Source: an uncultured Phycisphaerales bacterium (GTDB lineage: Bacteria > Planctomycetota > Phycisphaerae > Phycisphaerales > UBA1924). Taken from it: 10,895 nt of DNA. The stretch is from contig CALMQD010000262.1 of assembly GCA_937871415.1 (NCBI GenBank), positions 1 through 10,895 on the forward strand, in the 5' to 3' direction. The notes under the pieces were generated by a model. That model made no database searches. It worked only from the letters and a program-made list of their open reading frames with translations, and was not told the DNA's origin. Positions 1 through 6,362 of this stretch are shown here, piece after piece. Each line of letters starts with the position of its first letter. Positions within the stretch are counted from its first letter, which is position 1. The position numbers and the translations under genes are program-made.

Positions 1-837
1 CTTGGAGAAGAAGGCGAATCCGACCTGGGCCGCGAGCAGGCTCAGGACGGTGACGGCCCCCAGCGCCGGCCAGTCGGGCGTCTGCGACCACAGCAGCGTG
101 CGCCGGCCGGACTCCACGAGAATCGTCAGCGGGTTGTACTCGACAAGGAACCGGAAGTCCGCCGGGATCCGCTCCACCGGATAGAACACCGCCGAGCAGA
201 ACATGAGCAGCCCGGTCGCCACGCTCACGATGTTCCGTATGTCGGTCAGGAACACACCCAGCGATGACAGCAGCCAACTCAAGCCCAGACTCAGCAGGTA
301 GAGCGGCACCATCACCAGCGGGAACGCCCAGAGCGTGCTCGACACGTGCCCGGTGAAGACGAACGACGCGAGCACGATGAGCGCGACGCTCACGACGAGG
401 TACACCAGCGTCGACAGCACCGCCGAGATGCTCAGGATCTCGAGCGGGAACACGACCTTGCGAACAAACGACCGCCGGCTCGTCACCAGCGTGGGCGCCC
501 GGTTCACCGACTCGGCGAACACATGGAAGATCGTCTGTCCGCAGAACAGGATGAGCGCGAAAGGCGTCGCCGCGTGGGGTGATCCCGGCTGCTGGGGCCA
601 GGCGACGCCCATGACCACCCCGAACACAAAGGTGTACACCGCCAGCGACAGCAGCGGGTTGATGATGTTCCACACCACGCCCAGCGCCGCGCCGTGGTGA
701 CGTTCGAGCACCTCGCGCTGCGCGAACTGCACGATCAGCGGCCCGTGCCGGCGCATCAGCCGCAAGGGTCGCAGCGGGCTGAGGTGGGCCGCGAGGGGCT
801 CGGCCTGCGAGGAATAGATGATCACGCCGTCACTCAT
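1..837 (-). CDS. ABC-2 type permease for polysaccharide export (partial, C-terminus off the window)
   Basis: Inner-membrane subunit of an ABC exporter that moves a surface polysaccharide (O-antigen, teichoic-acid or capsule type) across the cytoplasmic membrane. The 279 visible codons begin MSDGVIIYSSQAEPL. After a cytoplasmic N-terminus comes the family hallmark at residues 37-75, 'FAQREVLERHHGAALGVVW' running into 'INPLLSLAVYTFVFG'. About six hydrophobic segments follow, with the conserved 'RKVVFPLEIL' (126-135), 'FYPVERIP' (218-225) and 'NPLTILVESGRR' (235-246). The visible end, 'AQVGFAFFSK', is where such proteins normally have only about ten residues left, so almost the whole gene is present. 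The partner ATPase is not in the window; on this strand it would lie beyond base 1. The start is 54 nt after the GNAT stop, so co-transcription is possible though the functions look unrelated. The exported substrate cannot be told from the permease alone. Confidence 0.9.
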   Translation of the reverse strand, partial: MSDGVIIYSSQAEPLAAHLSPLRPLRLMRRHGPLIVQFAQREVLERHHGAALGVVWNIINPLLSLAVYTFVFGVVMGVAWPQQPGSPHAATPFALILFCGQTIFHVFAESVNRAPTLVTSRRSFVRKVVFPLEILSISAVLSTLVYLVVSVALIVLASFVFTGHVSSTLWAFPLVMVPLYLLSLGLSWLLSSLGVFLTDIRNIVSVATGLLMFCSAVFYPVERIPADFRFLVEYNPLTILVESGRRTLLWSQTPDWPALGAVTVLSLLAAQVGFAFFSK

Positions 838-891
838 GCTCAGGTCGCTCGATCCGGTCGTTCCTCCCCACGCCTCCCCGACGCCCCGTCG

Positions 892-1578
892 TCAGCGGGC
901 GGCCCATTCCTCGGCGGTGACTCCGAATGAGAGAGTATCGTCCCATCCGTGGCCTTCGATGTACCGGTCGAGCCGGAACCGGGCTTCCTGGCGCAGATTC
1001 AGCGATCGCGGGACGCCCTGCGACGCGGTATTCGTCGCCGCACAGACGATCTTCGCCCGGCGCAGGCCCCAGCCGAGTGGCTTGGCGCCGCCGCCCTGCG
1101 GAGAGAGCAGGCAGGTCAGCCAGCCCTCGACCGCCTCGCGGCAGATGCCCCGTCGCCTCGCCGACGCCCGCACCCAGTAGCCGATCTCGCACTCGTGGAT
1201 GCCCGGCTTGAGATCGTGAAAGCCCGTGCCGCCCAAGGCCCGACCGGTTCCCTTCTCGAAGATCCCGAGCACAAGGCTTGTATACGCCGAGCCGCCCGAG
1301 GCCGCGAAATCGCGGGCGAACCGTTCGATCGTGTAGTGGCACTCGGCGATGGTCCGGTTGTCGGTCGCGGCCCAGGGCAGCCAAGGCAACAGTGACGCAC
1401 GCCCGTCCTCGATGGCTTCCAACAACTGCCCGGCATCGGCGTGCGTCCATGGGCGCAGGATGAGCCGCGGCGTCTCGACAACGACCGGCGCCGGCATCGG
1501 GCGTGTCCACGCCGCGGGCCGGGCGGCCATGGCCGGGGGTCCGCGATCGACAGAACTGGTAGCGTTCTGGGGCGACAT
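892..1578 (-). CDS. GNAT family N-acetyltransferase, RimJ/RimL-like
   Basis: Predicted cytoplasmic acetyl-CoA-dependent N-acetyltransferase of 228 residues. The core opens with the RimJ/RimL signature 'ETPRLILRPWTHADAGQL' (35-52). The central strand 'GRALGGTGFHD' is at 112-122 and 'ECEIGYWV' at 129-136. The pyrophosphate-binding loop, 'RRRGICREA' at 141-149, is a loose version of the usual RGxGxAxEA. 'ATNTASQGVPRSLNLRQEAR' (181-200) matches the family's 'N..S..v..kLGF' strand-helix. The first 27 residues are Pro/Ala-rich and lie outside the domain. Internal Met codons at 17 and 28 would remove them, but only the first Met has a Shine-Dalgarno sequence (AAGGA, 9 nt away), so I kept it. The substrate may be a ribosomal-protein N-terminus or a small molecule and cannot be inferred. 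The gene is divergent from the E1-like gene, with only 34 bp between start codons. Confidence 0.85.
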   Translation of the reverse strand: MSPQNATSSVDRGPPAMAARPAAWTRPMPAPVVVETPRLILRPWTHADAGQLLEAIEDGRASLLPWLPWAATDNRTIAECHYTIERFARDFAASGGSAYTSLVLGIFEKGTGRALGGTGFHDLKPGIHECEIGYWVRASARRRGICREAVEGWLTCLLSPQGGGAKPLGWGLRRAKIVCAATNTASQGVPRSLNLRQEARFRLDRYIEGHGWDDTLSFGVTAEEWAAR

Positions 1579-1587
1579 ACGGGGTCA

Positions 1588-1592
1588 TCCTT
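1588..1592 (-). promoter_or_regulatory. Shine-Dalgarno AAGGA of the GNAT gene
   Basis: On the minus strand AAGGA lies 9 nt before the ATG at 1578. The internal alternatives at 1530 and 1497 have no comparable purine stretch in front of them, so this site decides the start. Confidence 0.55.
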
Positions 1593-1612
1593 GGCGCGCA
1601 ACAATCCTCGCG

Positions 1613-2725
1613 ATGCCCGAACCTACGGCCCCACCTCCGTCTCCGACTGGCGAACTCCAGCGGTACCACCGCCAGATGCTCCTCGCCGACTTCGGCGAGC
1701 CGGGGCAGCGCCGGCTTTCGGCATCGCACGCGGCGGTCCTGGGCTGCGGCGCCCTGGGCACGGTGGCCAGCGAGCAACTGGCCCGGGCCGGCGTCGGCCG
1801 CATCACCATCATCGACCGCGACGTCGTCGAGTGGACGAATCTCCAGCGTCAGACCCTCTTCGACGAGCGCCACGCCGCGGAAGGAACGCCGAAGGCCGTC
1901 GCCGCGGCCGAGCGGCTGCGTCTGGTCAACTCGTCGATTCAGATCGAGCCGATCGTCGCCGATGTCCGCCCGGGCAACATCGAGTCGCTGCTGAATCTCG
2001 CGGCGTCGGACGGCCTCGCACCGCGTGCGGGCGTCGTCATCGACGCGACCGACAACTTCCAGACCCGTTACCTGCTCAACGACGTGTGCGTCAAACACGC
2101 CCTGCCGTGGGTCTACGGCGGCGCGATCGGCACCCGCGGCATGCAGGCGACGTTCCTGCCGGCGCTCGGTGGCGCGTGCCTGCGATGCGCGTTCCCGGTC
2201 GACTCCGCTGCGCCGATCGCCGGCGGCGACACCTGCGACACCGTCGGCGTCCTGGCGGGCGTCGCGGGCATCGTTGCCAGTTGCCAGGCGATCGAGGCGT
2301 TGAAGATATTGCTCGGCCGCGCCGACCTTTGCAGCACGACCCTGCTCGACATGGACCCGTGGAAGGGCGAGCGTCGGCGTGTGGACCTCGCGAGCGCGAG
2401 GGACCCGCGGTGTCCGTGCTGCGTTCAGCGCCGGTTCGAGTTCCTTGCGCGGCGCGACGAGGACCTCGCGACGCTCTGCGGACGCGACGCGGTGCAGATC
2501 TCCGCCCGGATCTCCGGGCGCGACGCGACGCCCCCGTTCGACCTGGGCGCGCTGGCCCGACGCCTCCAGGCGACGGCGACGGTGCAACAGACGCCCTGGC
2601 TCGTCCGCGCCAAGGTCGATCCGCACCACGAACTGACCGTTTTCAGCGACGGGCGGGCGATCGTTCGGGGGACGACCGACCCCGGCCGGGCCCGATCCTT
2701 GTACGCTCGCTTCGTCGGCGTCTGA
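1613..2725 (+). CDS. ThiF/MoeB/HesA-family E1-like adenylyltransferase
   Basis: Cytoplasmic enzyme expected to adenylate the C-terminal Gly of a ubiquitin-like sulfur carrier (ThiS or MoaD type) for thiamine, molybdopterin or related sulfur transfer. Of 370 residues, the family's N-terminal 'RYHRQMLLADFGEPGQRRL' is at 17-35. The nucleotide loop 'VLGCGALGT' is at 42-50, 'DRDVVEWTNLQRQ' at 68-80, Lys94 in the expected ATP-contacting position, and 'DATDNFQTRYLLND' at 144-157. Two Cys-x2-Cys pairs (Cys189/Cys192 and Cys267/Cys270) fit the structural zinc site. Cys208, in 'GDTCDTVGVL', sits where ThiF carries its reactive cysteine. The last ~90 residues lack a rhodanese domain. They show 'LCGRDAVQI' (288-296) and 'LTVFSDGRAIVRGT' (341-354), seen at the end of many ThiF-like proteins. 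No ThiS, MoaD or ThiG gene is adjacent, so pathway is undecided. The start has no obvious Shine-Dalgarno sequence; an in-frame extension upstream overlaps the GNAT gene and looks non-coding. Confidence 0.9.
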   Translation: MPEPTAPPPSPTGELQRYHRQMLLADFGEPGQRRLSASHAAVLGCGALGTVASEQLARAGVGRITIIDRDVVEWTNLQRQTLFDERHAAEGTPKAVAAAERLRLVNSSIQIEPIVADVRPGNIESLLNLAASDGLAPRAGVVIDATDNFQTRYLLNDVCVKHALPWVYGGAIGTRGMQATFLPALGGACLRCAFPVDSAAPIAGGDTCDTVGVLAGVAGIVASCQAIEALKILLGRADLCSTTLLDMDPWKGERRRVDLASARDPRCPCCVQRRFEFLARRDEDLATLCGRDAVQISARISGRDATPPFDLGALARRLQATATVQQTPWLVRAKVDPHHELTVFSDGRAIVRGTTDPGRARSLYARFVGV

Positions 2726-2764
2726 TCTCCGCTCGCAGCGCTTCCGTCCCCCCGCCGACCGGGC

Positions 2765-2786
2765 TATCATTTCGACGATCATCGAA
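2765..2786 (+). promoter_or_regulatory. Possible -10 box and operator-like palindrome upstream of the DinB gene
   Basis: TATCAT at 2765-2770 resembles a sigma-70 -10 box, though no good -35 lies about 17 nt upstream. Directly after it, 2771-2786 is a near-perfect palindrome, TTCGA-C-GATC-A-TCGAA, with one mismatched pair. It would overlap the predicted transcription start, where a repressor could act. A small hairpin (GCGGC-GAAC-GCCGC, 2793-2806) follows in the leader. All of this is inference from base pattern. Confidence 0.3.
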
Positions 2787-2843
2787 GTATTCGCGGCGAA
2801 CGCCGCCGCGCCGCACGCACAGCGAACCTCGAAGGAACCGTTC

Positions 2844-3389
2844 ATGCACACCATGCACCAGCGCTACGTCGCCCGCACGATCATCCCCGCCGGGCAGCTC
2901 GCCCACACCTACGGGACCGACCTGCTCAAGGGGATCGACAAGAACGCCTTCGCGCGCCACGCCGTGGGCGCCCGGGGCGAGCGCGTCAAGAGCAATCACC
3001 CGGCGTGGGTCTATGGGCACCTGGCGTGCTACCCGGCCCGCATGCTGGAGTTCATCGGCCATCCCGAAGCGGCGAAACTCAAGAAGCCGCGTTTCGAGGA
3101 CCTCTTCAAGAACGGCACCGAGTGCCTCGACGACCCGAACGGGACGATCTACCCGACGATGGAGGAGATTGTCGGCGCCTGGGACAGCGGCAACAAGCGT
3201 GCGCTCGAGGTGCTCGCCGACACGCCCGACGAGGCCTTCGAGCGTGAGAACCCCGCCGAGGGCCGCTTCAAGGAGCGGTTCCCCAAGGTCGGCGGCGCGA
3301 TCGCGTTCATGATCGCCGCTCACCCGATGAGCCACTTCGGCCAGGTCAGCGCGTGGCGACGGTTCATGGGCATGCCGTCGGCGATGTGA
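2844..3389 (+). CDS. DinB superfamily protein
   Basis: A 181-residue predicted four-helix-bundle protein of the DinB/YfiT-like superfamily, whose members bind a divalent metal through three histidines. The best candidates are His59 in 'NHPAWVYGHLA' (51-61) and His160 plus His164 in 'HPMSHFGQVSAWRR' (160-173), which is the typical paired-His C-terminal helix. Some superfamily members are thiol-dependent S-transferases (bacillithiol or mycothiol type) or hydrolases; many have no assigned reaction, and none can be assigned here. There is no signal peptide, so it should be cytoplasmic. The start is supported by AAGGA at 2832-2836, 7 nt before the ATG. It lies 118 nt after the E1-like gene with its own possible promoter and ends before a hairpin terminator, so it may be transcribed alone. 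Confidence 0.8.
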   Translation: MHTMHQRYVARTIIPAGQLAHTYGTDLLKGIDKNAFARHAVGARGERVKSNHPAWVYGHLACYPARMLEFIGHPEAAKLKKPRFEDLFKNGTECLDDPNGTIYPTMEEIVGAWDSGNKRALEVLADTPDEAFERENPAEGRFKERFPKVGGAIAFMIAAHPMSHFGQVSAWRRFMGMPSAM

Positions 3390-3421
3390 CCGGGTCGCTC
3401 GAACCTCTTCAGCCAACGAAG

Positions 3422-3452
3422 CGGGGCCCCCAGATCACGCGGGGCCCCGTTT
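3422..3452 (+). terminator. Intrinsic-type terminator after the DinB gene
   Basis: CGGGGCCCC (3422-3430) pairs perfectly with GGGGCCCCG (3441-3449) across a 10-nt loop, followed by a short TTT. It sits between convergent genes, 32 nt after the DinB stop. The T tail is short on the plus strand and absent on the minus strand, so it should serve the DinB gene mainly. Each arm also contains the self-complementary GGGGCCCC. Confidence 0.7.
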
Positions 3453-3479
3453 GTGCTTGGGTTGTCCGAGGTTGGCGGG

Positions 3480-4112
3480 CTACTTACGGCCCGGCTCGAT
3501 CGACGCGTAGTGCGCTTCCTGCACCGGGACGACGTGCTCGAGGATCCGCTGCAGGACGCTCGCGGGCGAGCCCATCGCGTCGACCTCCGCCACGATGTCC
3601 TTCGGGTACACCTCCAGCACCGGGTAGGTCTCCTTCTCGTAGACCTCCCAGCGCCGGCGGATCACTTCTTCCTTCGCATCGTCGACGCGGTTTTCCTTCA
3701 GCGCGCGCCGGCGAAGCCGCTCGATCATCCGCTCCTTGTCCGGGCACACCAGGTGGATGATCTTGAGCACCTTGATGTACTTCTTCATGATGACGGCCTG
3801 GTTCACGTTCCGGGGAATGCCGTCCAGCACGAGCAGGTCCGCCTTGGGCTTGTAGATCGACAGCACCGTCTGGGCCTGCATGTTCTGGTGCCACATCGCG
3901 ACCGTGGCATCGTCGGGGACGAGCAGGCCCTTGGACGAATACTCCAGGAAGATCTTGCCGAGTTTCGAAGAGGTGTCGAGGTTGCGGAAGACCTCGCCGC
4001 AGGACAGGTGAAAGAACCCCGGGATCTGTCCCAGGATCTTGCCCTGTGTGCCCTTGCCGGCGCCGGGAGCGCCGAAGAGCAGGACCGTCTGGTAACGTTC
4101 GGTGGCGGCCAT
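3480..4112 (-). CDS. adk: Adenylate kinase / nucleoside monophosphate kinase, short-LID form
   Basis: Cytoplasmic P-loop kinase, 210 residues, expected to catalyse NMP + ATP = NDP + ADP, most likely with AMP. The P-loop GAPGAGKGTQ is at 14-23. The NMP-binding helix is 'HLSCGEVFRNL' (35-45) where textbook Adk has HISTGDLLR. 'LDGIPRNVNQA' (96-106) replaces LDGFPRTxxQA; Gln105, which reads AMP, is kept. The LID is the short type: 'RRRALKENRVDD' (134-145) leads straight into 'RRRWEVYEKET' (152-162), without the ~30-residue zinc or beta lid of long bacterial Adk. The start was chosen because GAGGG lies 6 nt before it and the P-loop then begins at the usual distance; a longer frame reaching 4280 adds a non-homologous Arg/Gly-rich stretch. 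The substituted motifs make a different NMP preference possible. It is convergent with the DinB gene. Confidence 0.87.
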   Translation of the reverse strand: MAATERYQTVLLFGAPGAGKGTQGKILGQIPGFFHLSCGEVFRNLDTSSKLGKIFLEYSSKGLLVPDDATVAMWHQNMQAQTVLSIYKPKADLLVLDGIPRNVNQAVIMKKYIKVLKIIHLVCPDKERMIERLRRRALKENRVDDAKEEVIRRRWEVYEKETYPVLEVYPKDIVAEVDAMGSPASVLQRILEHVVPVQEAHYASIEPGRK

Positions 4113-4118
4113 GGTTGA

Positions 4119-4123
4119 CCCTC
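4119..4123 (-). promoter_or_regulatory. Shine-Dalgarno GAGGG of the adenylate kinase gene
   Basis: On the minus strand GAGGG is 6 nt before the ATG at 4112. It favours this start over upstream in-frame codons. Confidence 0.6.
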
Positions 4124-4230
4124 GCGGCTCGGGGACAAGACGGGGAACAGAAGGTAAACCACCACGGCGCAAGAGGCAAGGCCACCGGCCCCCGTTCCCG
4201 CGGGGTCTGGGGGATCTGTGCCGCTTGAGG

Positions 4231-4273
4231 CCGCCCCTCGCGGGGCGGACCCGTTCCACCGGCACAACGCCGG
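4231..4273 (-). terminator. Tandem GC hairpins after the peptide transporter gene
   Basis: Read on the minus strand, two perfect hairpins follow the transporter stop at 4284. The first is a 5-bp stem with 5-nt loop (plus-strand arms 4259-4263 and 4269-4273). The second is a 7-bp stem with a GCGA tetraloop (arms 4231-4237 and 4242-4248). There is no T run, so this may be a weak terminator, a 3'-end stabiliser or an attenuator before the kinase gene. The rest of the 171-bp gap shows no gene. Confidence 0.4.
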
Positions 4274-4283
4274 AGGCCACCGA

Positions 4284-6020
4284 TCAGTCCGCCGGGTTCC
4301 GCATGAGTTTCTTCAAGAGCGGCGTGAGCACGAGGATCACGACGCCCGCACCGATGCTCGTGACCACGAACAGCAGGAAGAAGTCGGCCTGGATCGTGCC
4401 CGTGCCCTCGGAGACGTTCCACGGCAGCTTGATCTCGCCCTTTTCGATCCGCTCGGTCTGGGCGGCGATGAGACCGCCGGTCAGGTTCGCGATGAAACTG
4501 GAGACAAACCAGATGCCCATGAGCAGCGAGACGAATCGTGCCGGCGCCGCCTTCGTCACATAGCTCAGCCCGGTCGGAGACAGGCACAACTCGCCCATGG
4601 TGTGGAAGAAGTACGCGCCCATGAGGAACCACAGGCTCGCCTTGGCGGTCACAACGCCCAGTTCCTCGGGCGGCGCGCCGGCCGGCGGCGGCACCACGTG
4701 CACGCCGCGAGCCCCCAGCACCAACACGACGAAACCCACGCCGAGCAGGATCAACCCGAGCCCGATCTTGACAGGCTGACTCGGGTTCATCCGGCGCTTG
4801 CCCAACGCCGTCCACAGGAGGCTGAACACCGGCGCGAAAAGGAAGATGATCGCGGGGTTCACAGATTGGAACCACGTCGTGGGCATCGACCAACTGTTCG
4901 GGCCGGCGATGTGCGCGTCGGTGTACCGGTCGGCGAACAACGTCATGCTGCTCCCGGCCTGTTCAAACGCCAGCCAGAAGAACGCGTTGAAGCCCATGAA
5001 GATGAAGATCGAGGCTACCGGCCCGCGGTCCTCCGGACGCTGGATCGCCACGAACCAGACTGCGAGGGCGAAGGTCACGACCGCCAGGGCGATGATCACC
5101 GGCGCGGTCATCAGCCGGTTCACTTCGCCGAGAAGTTGGTAGTGGAATGCCGCGGCGAACAGGCACGAGAGCACCGCGCCCAGCACCAGGAACACCAGGG
5201 CGCTGCGGGTCGCGCCGGCCGCGAGTCGGGAGTGAGCCTCCGGGCCCGGGCCGATCCCATCCGGCGTCTCTTTTGGGGTTCGTTCGCCGATGCCCTTGAG
5301 GTAGATGGGTCGACCGACCATGTACATGACCAGCCCGAGGAACATGCCCACAGCCGCGGAGCCGAAGCCCCAGTGCCAGCCCACACGCTCACCGAGCGTG
5401 CCGCACACGAACGCGCACAGGAACGCGCCGAGGTTGATGCCCATGTAGAAGATGCTGAAAGCGCCGTCACGCCGCGGATCGTCCTTGGCATAGAGCTGCC
5501 CGACCATCACCGAGACGCTGGGCTTGAAGTGCCCGGTGCCGAGCACGATCAACGCCAGGCCCCCGATAAAGATCGTTTCGCCGATGGGCTGAGCGTGGAA
5601 CGAGCCCATGCCGCTGACCGCCAGCGCGATATGCCCGGCCATGATCAGCACGCCGCCGACGAGCATCGAGCGGTGGGTGCCCAGCAGCCGGTCGGCGATG
5701 ATGCCTCCCAGCACCGGGAAGAGGTAGGCGAGCCCGGTGTACCAGCCGTACAGCGTGCTCGCGTCCGCGTCGGGCCAGCCCGGGCCCGGGTTGAAGCCGG
5801 GGAGCGCCCCCGAGGGCGGTTTGCGCATGCCGGTCAGCGGGCTCGTGAGATACAGGACCAGCAACGCCCGCATCCCGTAGTACGAGAACCGCTCCCACAT
5901 CTCGACCATGAACAGCAGGAACAGGCCGACGGGGTGGCCCAGCAGCTGAGGCCGGGTATCGAGCACCCGACCGGCAACGGCGCTTGTGGATGCGGACGAG
6001 GCGGACTGGGGAATGGACAT
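4284..6020 (-). CDS. POT/PTR2-family proton-dependent oligopeptide transporter (MFS)
   Basis: Inner-membrane proton symporter for di- or tripeptides, 578 residues, with about 14 hydrophobic segments. The proton-coupling motif ExxERFxYY is intact at 40-48 ('EMWERFSYY'). The PTR2 signature region 'GLAYLFPVLGGIIADRLLG' is at 96-114. 'GTGHFKPSVS' (161-170) supplies Lys166, equivalent to the peptide-site Lys of PepT proteins. 'FYMGINLGAF' is at 191-200, 'AFEQAGSSMTLF' at 351-362 contributes Glu353, and 'GELCLSPTGLSYV' (476-488) contributes Glu477, which binds the peptide N-terminus. The complete set of motifs argues for a functional transporter. A Pro/Gly-rich insertion (about 66-88) lengthens the first periplasmic loop. 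Nitrate- or amino-acid-type substrates known elsewhere in the family cannot be excluded. GGAGG lies 13 nt before the ATG, slightly far but the best site. Imported peptides would feed cytoplasmic peptidases; none is in the window. Confidence 0.93.
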   Translation of the reverse strand: MSIPQSASSASTSAVAGRVLDTRPQLLGHPVGLFLLFMVEMWERFSYYGMRALLVLYLTSPLTGMRKPPSGALPGFNPGPGWPDADASTLYGWYTGLAYLFPVLGGIIADRLLGTHRSMLVGGVLIMAGHIALAVSGMGSFHAQPIGETIFIGGLALIVLGTGHFKPSVSVMVGQLYAKDDPRRDGAFSIFYMGINLGAFLCAFVCGTLGERVGWHWGFGSAAVGMFLGLVMYMVGRPIYLKGIGERTPKETPDGIGPGPEAHSRLAAGATRSALVFLVLGAVLSCLFAAAFHYQLLGEVNRLMTAPVIIALAVVTFALAVWFVAIQRPEDRGPVASIFIFMGFNAFFWLAFEQAGSSMTLFADRYTDAHIAGPNSWSMPTTWFQSVNPAIIFLFAPVFSLLWTALGKRRMNPSQPVKIGLGLILLGVGFVVLVLGARGVHVVPPPAGAPPEELGVVTAKASLWFLMGAYFFHTMGELCLSPTGLSYVTKAAPARFVSLLMGIWFVSSFIANLTGGLIAAQTERIEKGEIKLPWNVSEGTGTIQADFFLLFVVTSIGAGVVILVLTPLLKKLMRNPAD

Positions 6021-6095
6021 AGGGCTTTCGAAACCTCCGGATTACCCCCGGCGGATCGCCGGCCTCGTCGGGCGGCGGCACGTGGGCGAGCGGGG

Positions 6096-6124
6096 AGCAT
6101 AACCCAATACCCCCGACTTTGCAG
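6096..6124 (-). promoter_or_regulatory. Weak sigma-70-like promoter candidate for the peptide transporter
   Basis: On the minus strand CTGCAA (plus 6119-6124) and TATGCT (plus 6096-6101) are separated by 17 nt. Matches to consensus are 3/6 and 4/6. The predicted start lies about 70 nt before the transporter ATG. The low match makes this tentative. Confidence 0.2.
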
Positions 6125-6307
6125 GCTTTGCCCCTCCGTCGGTGGGATCAGCGGGCCTTCTCCCTGCGTACAGCGAGGAGTCCGGGCTTTTCCTGGCCAG
6201 GGCACCATCTATTCCCGGGCGGTTTCGCCGGCTTGAAGTACACTTGTTTCGCCCAGAAGTCGGGCCGCCTCAGGTTCGGGTTTCCGGCGTCCACCTTGAC
6301 GGTTTCC

Positions 6308-6358
6308 CCGGGCGTTCAGCCCGGTTCTTGCTCGCCATGTCGATCTGAAGAGGCAAGA
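6308..6358 (+). promoter_or_regulatory. Leader hairpins upstream of the first peroxidase gene
   Basis: CCGGGC (6308-6313) pairs perfectly with GCCCGG (6319-6324) over the loop GTTCA. Just after it, TCTTGC (6326-6331) can pair with GCAAGA (6353-6358). That second stem takes in the last base of the Shine-Dalgarno AAGAGG (6348-6353), 9 nt before the ATG. Folding could limit translation, but this is inference; the second stem is short with a 21-nt loop. Confidence 0.3.
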
Positions 6359-6362
6359 GATC

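Larger units (their letters stand above)
6021..6362. other. Divergent intergenic region between transporter and first peroxidase
   Basis: This 342-bp region must carry promoters for both divergent genes. I see no convincing ORF. On the minus strand there is a weak promoter candidate (6096-6124). On the plus strand TTGACG at 6296-6301 looks like a -35 box but has no -10 partner at 16-18 nt. GGCG-GTTT-CGCC forms a small hairpin near 6220-6231. No known riboswitch or RNA gene was recognised. Confidence 0.6.

Noticed and set aside
1349..1612. Upstream extension of the E1-like protein
   Set aside because: The 88 added residues overlap the GNAT gene antisense and have no similarity to the ThiF family; the family core begins just after the Met at 1613.
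830..2854. Long minus-strand open frame (674 codons) across the GNAT and E1-like genes
   Set aside because: Arg/Ala/Gly-rich translation without family motifs; it overlaps two well-supported genes in other frames and is expected in high-GC DNA.
1441..3312. Plus-strand open frame of 623 codons
   Set aside because: Arg/Pro-rich shadow of the E1-like and DinB genes; no domains recognised.
4218..6236. Plus-strand open frame of 672 codons opposite the peptide transporter
   Set aside because: Its His/Arg/Glu-rich composition is the antisense pattern of a membrane-protein gene; the opposite strand has intact POT motifs.
6296..6301. TTGACG as a -35 box for the first peroxidase
   Set aside because: No -10-like hexamer occurs at 16-18 nt, and the expected place is occupied by a GC hairpin.
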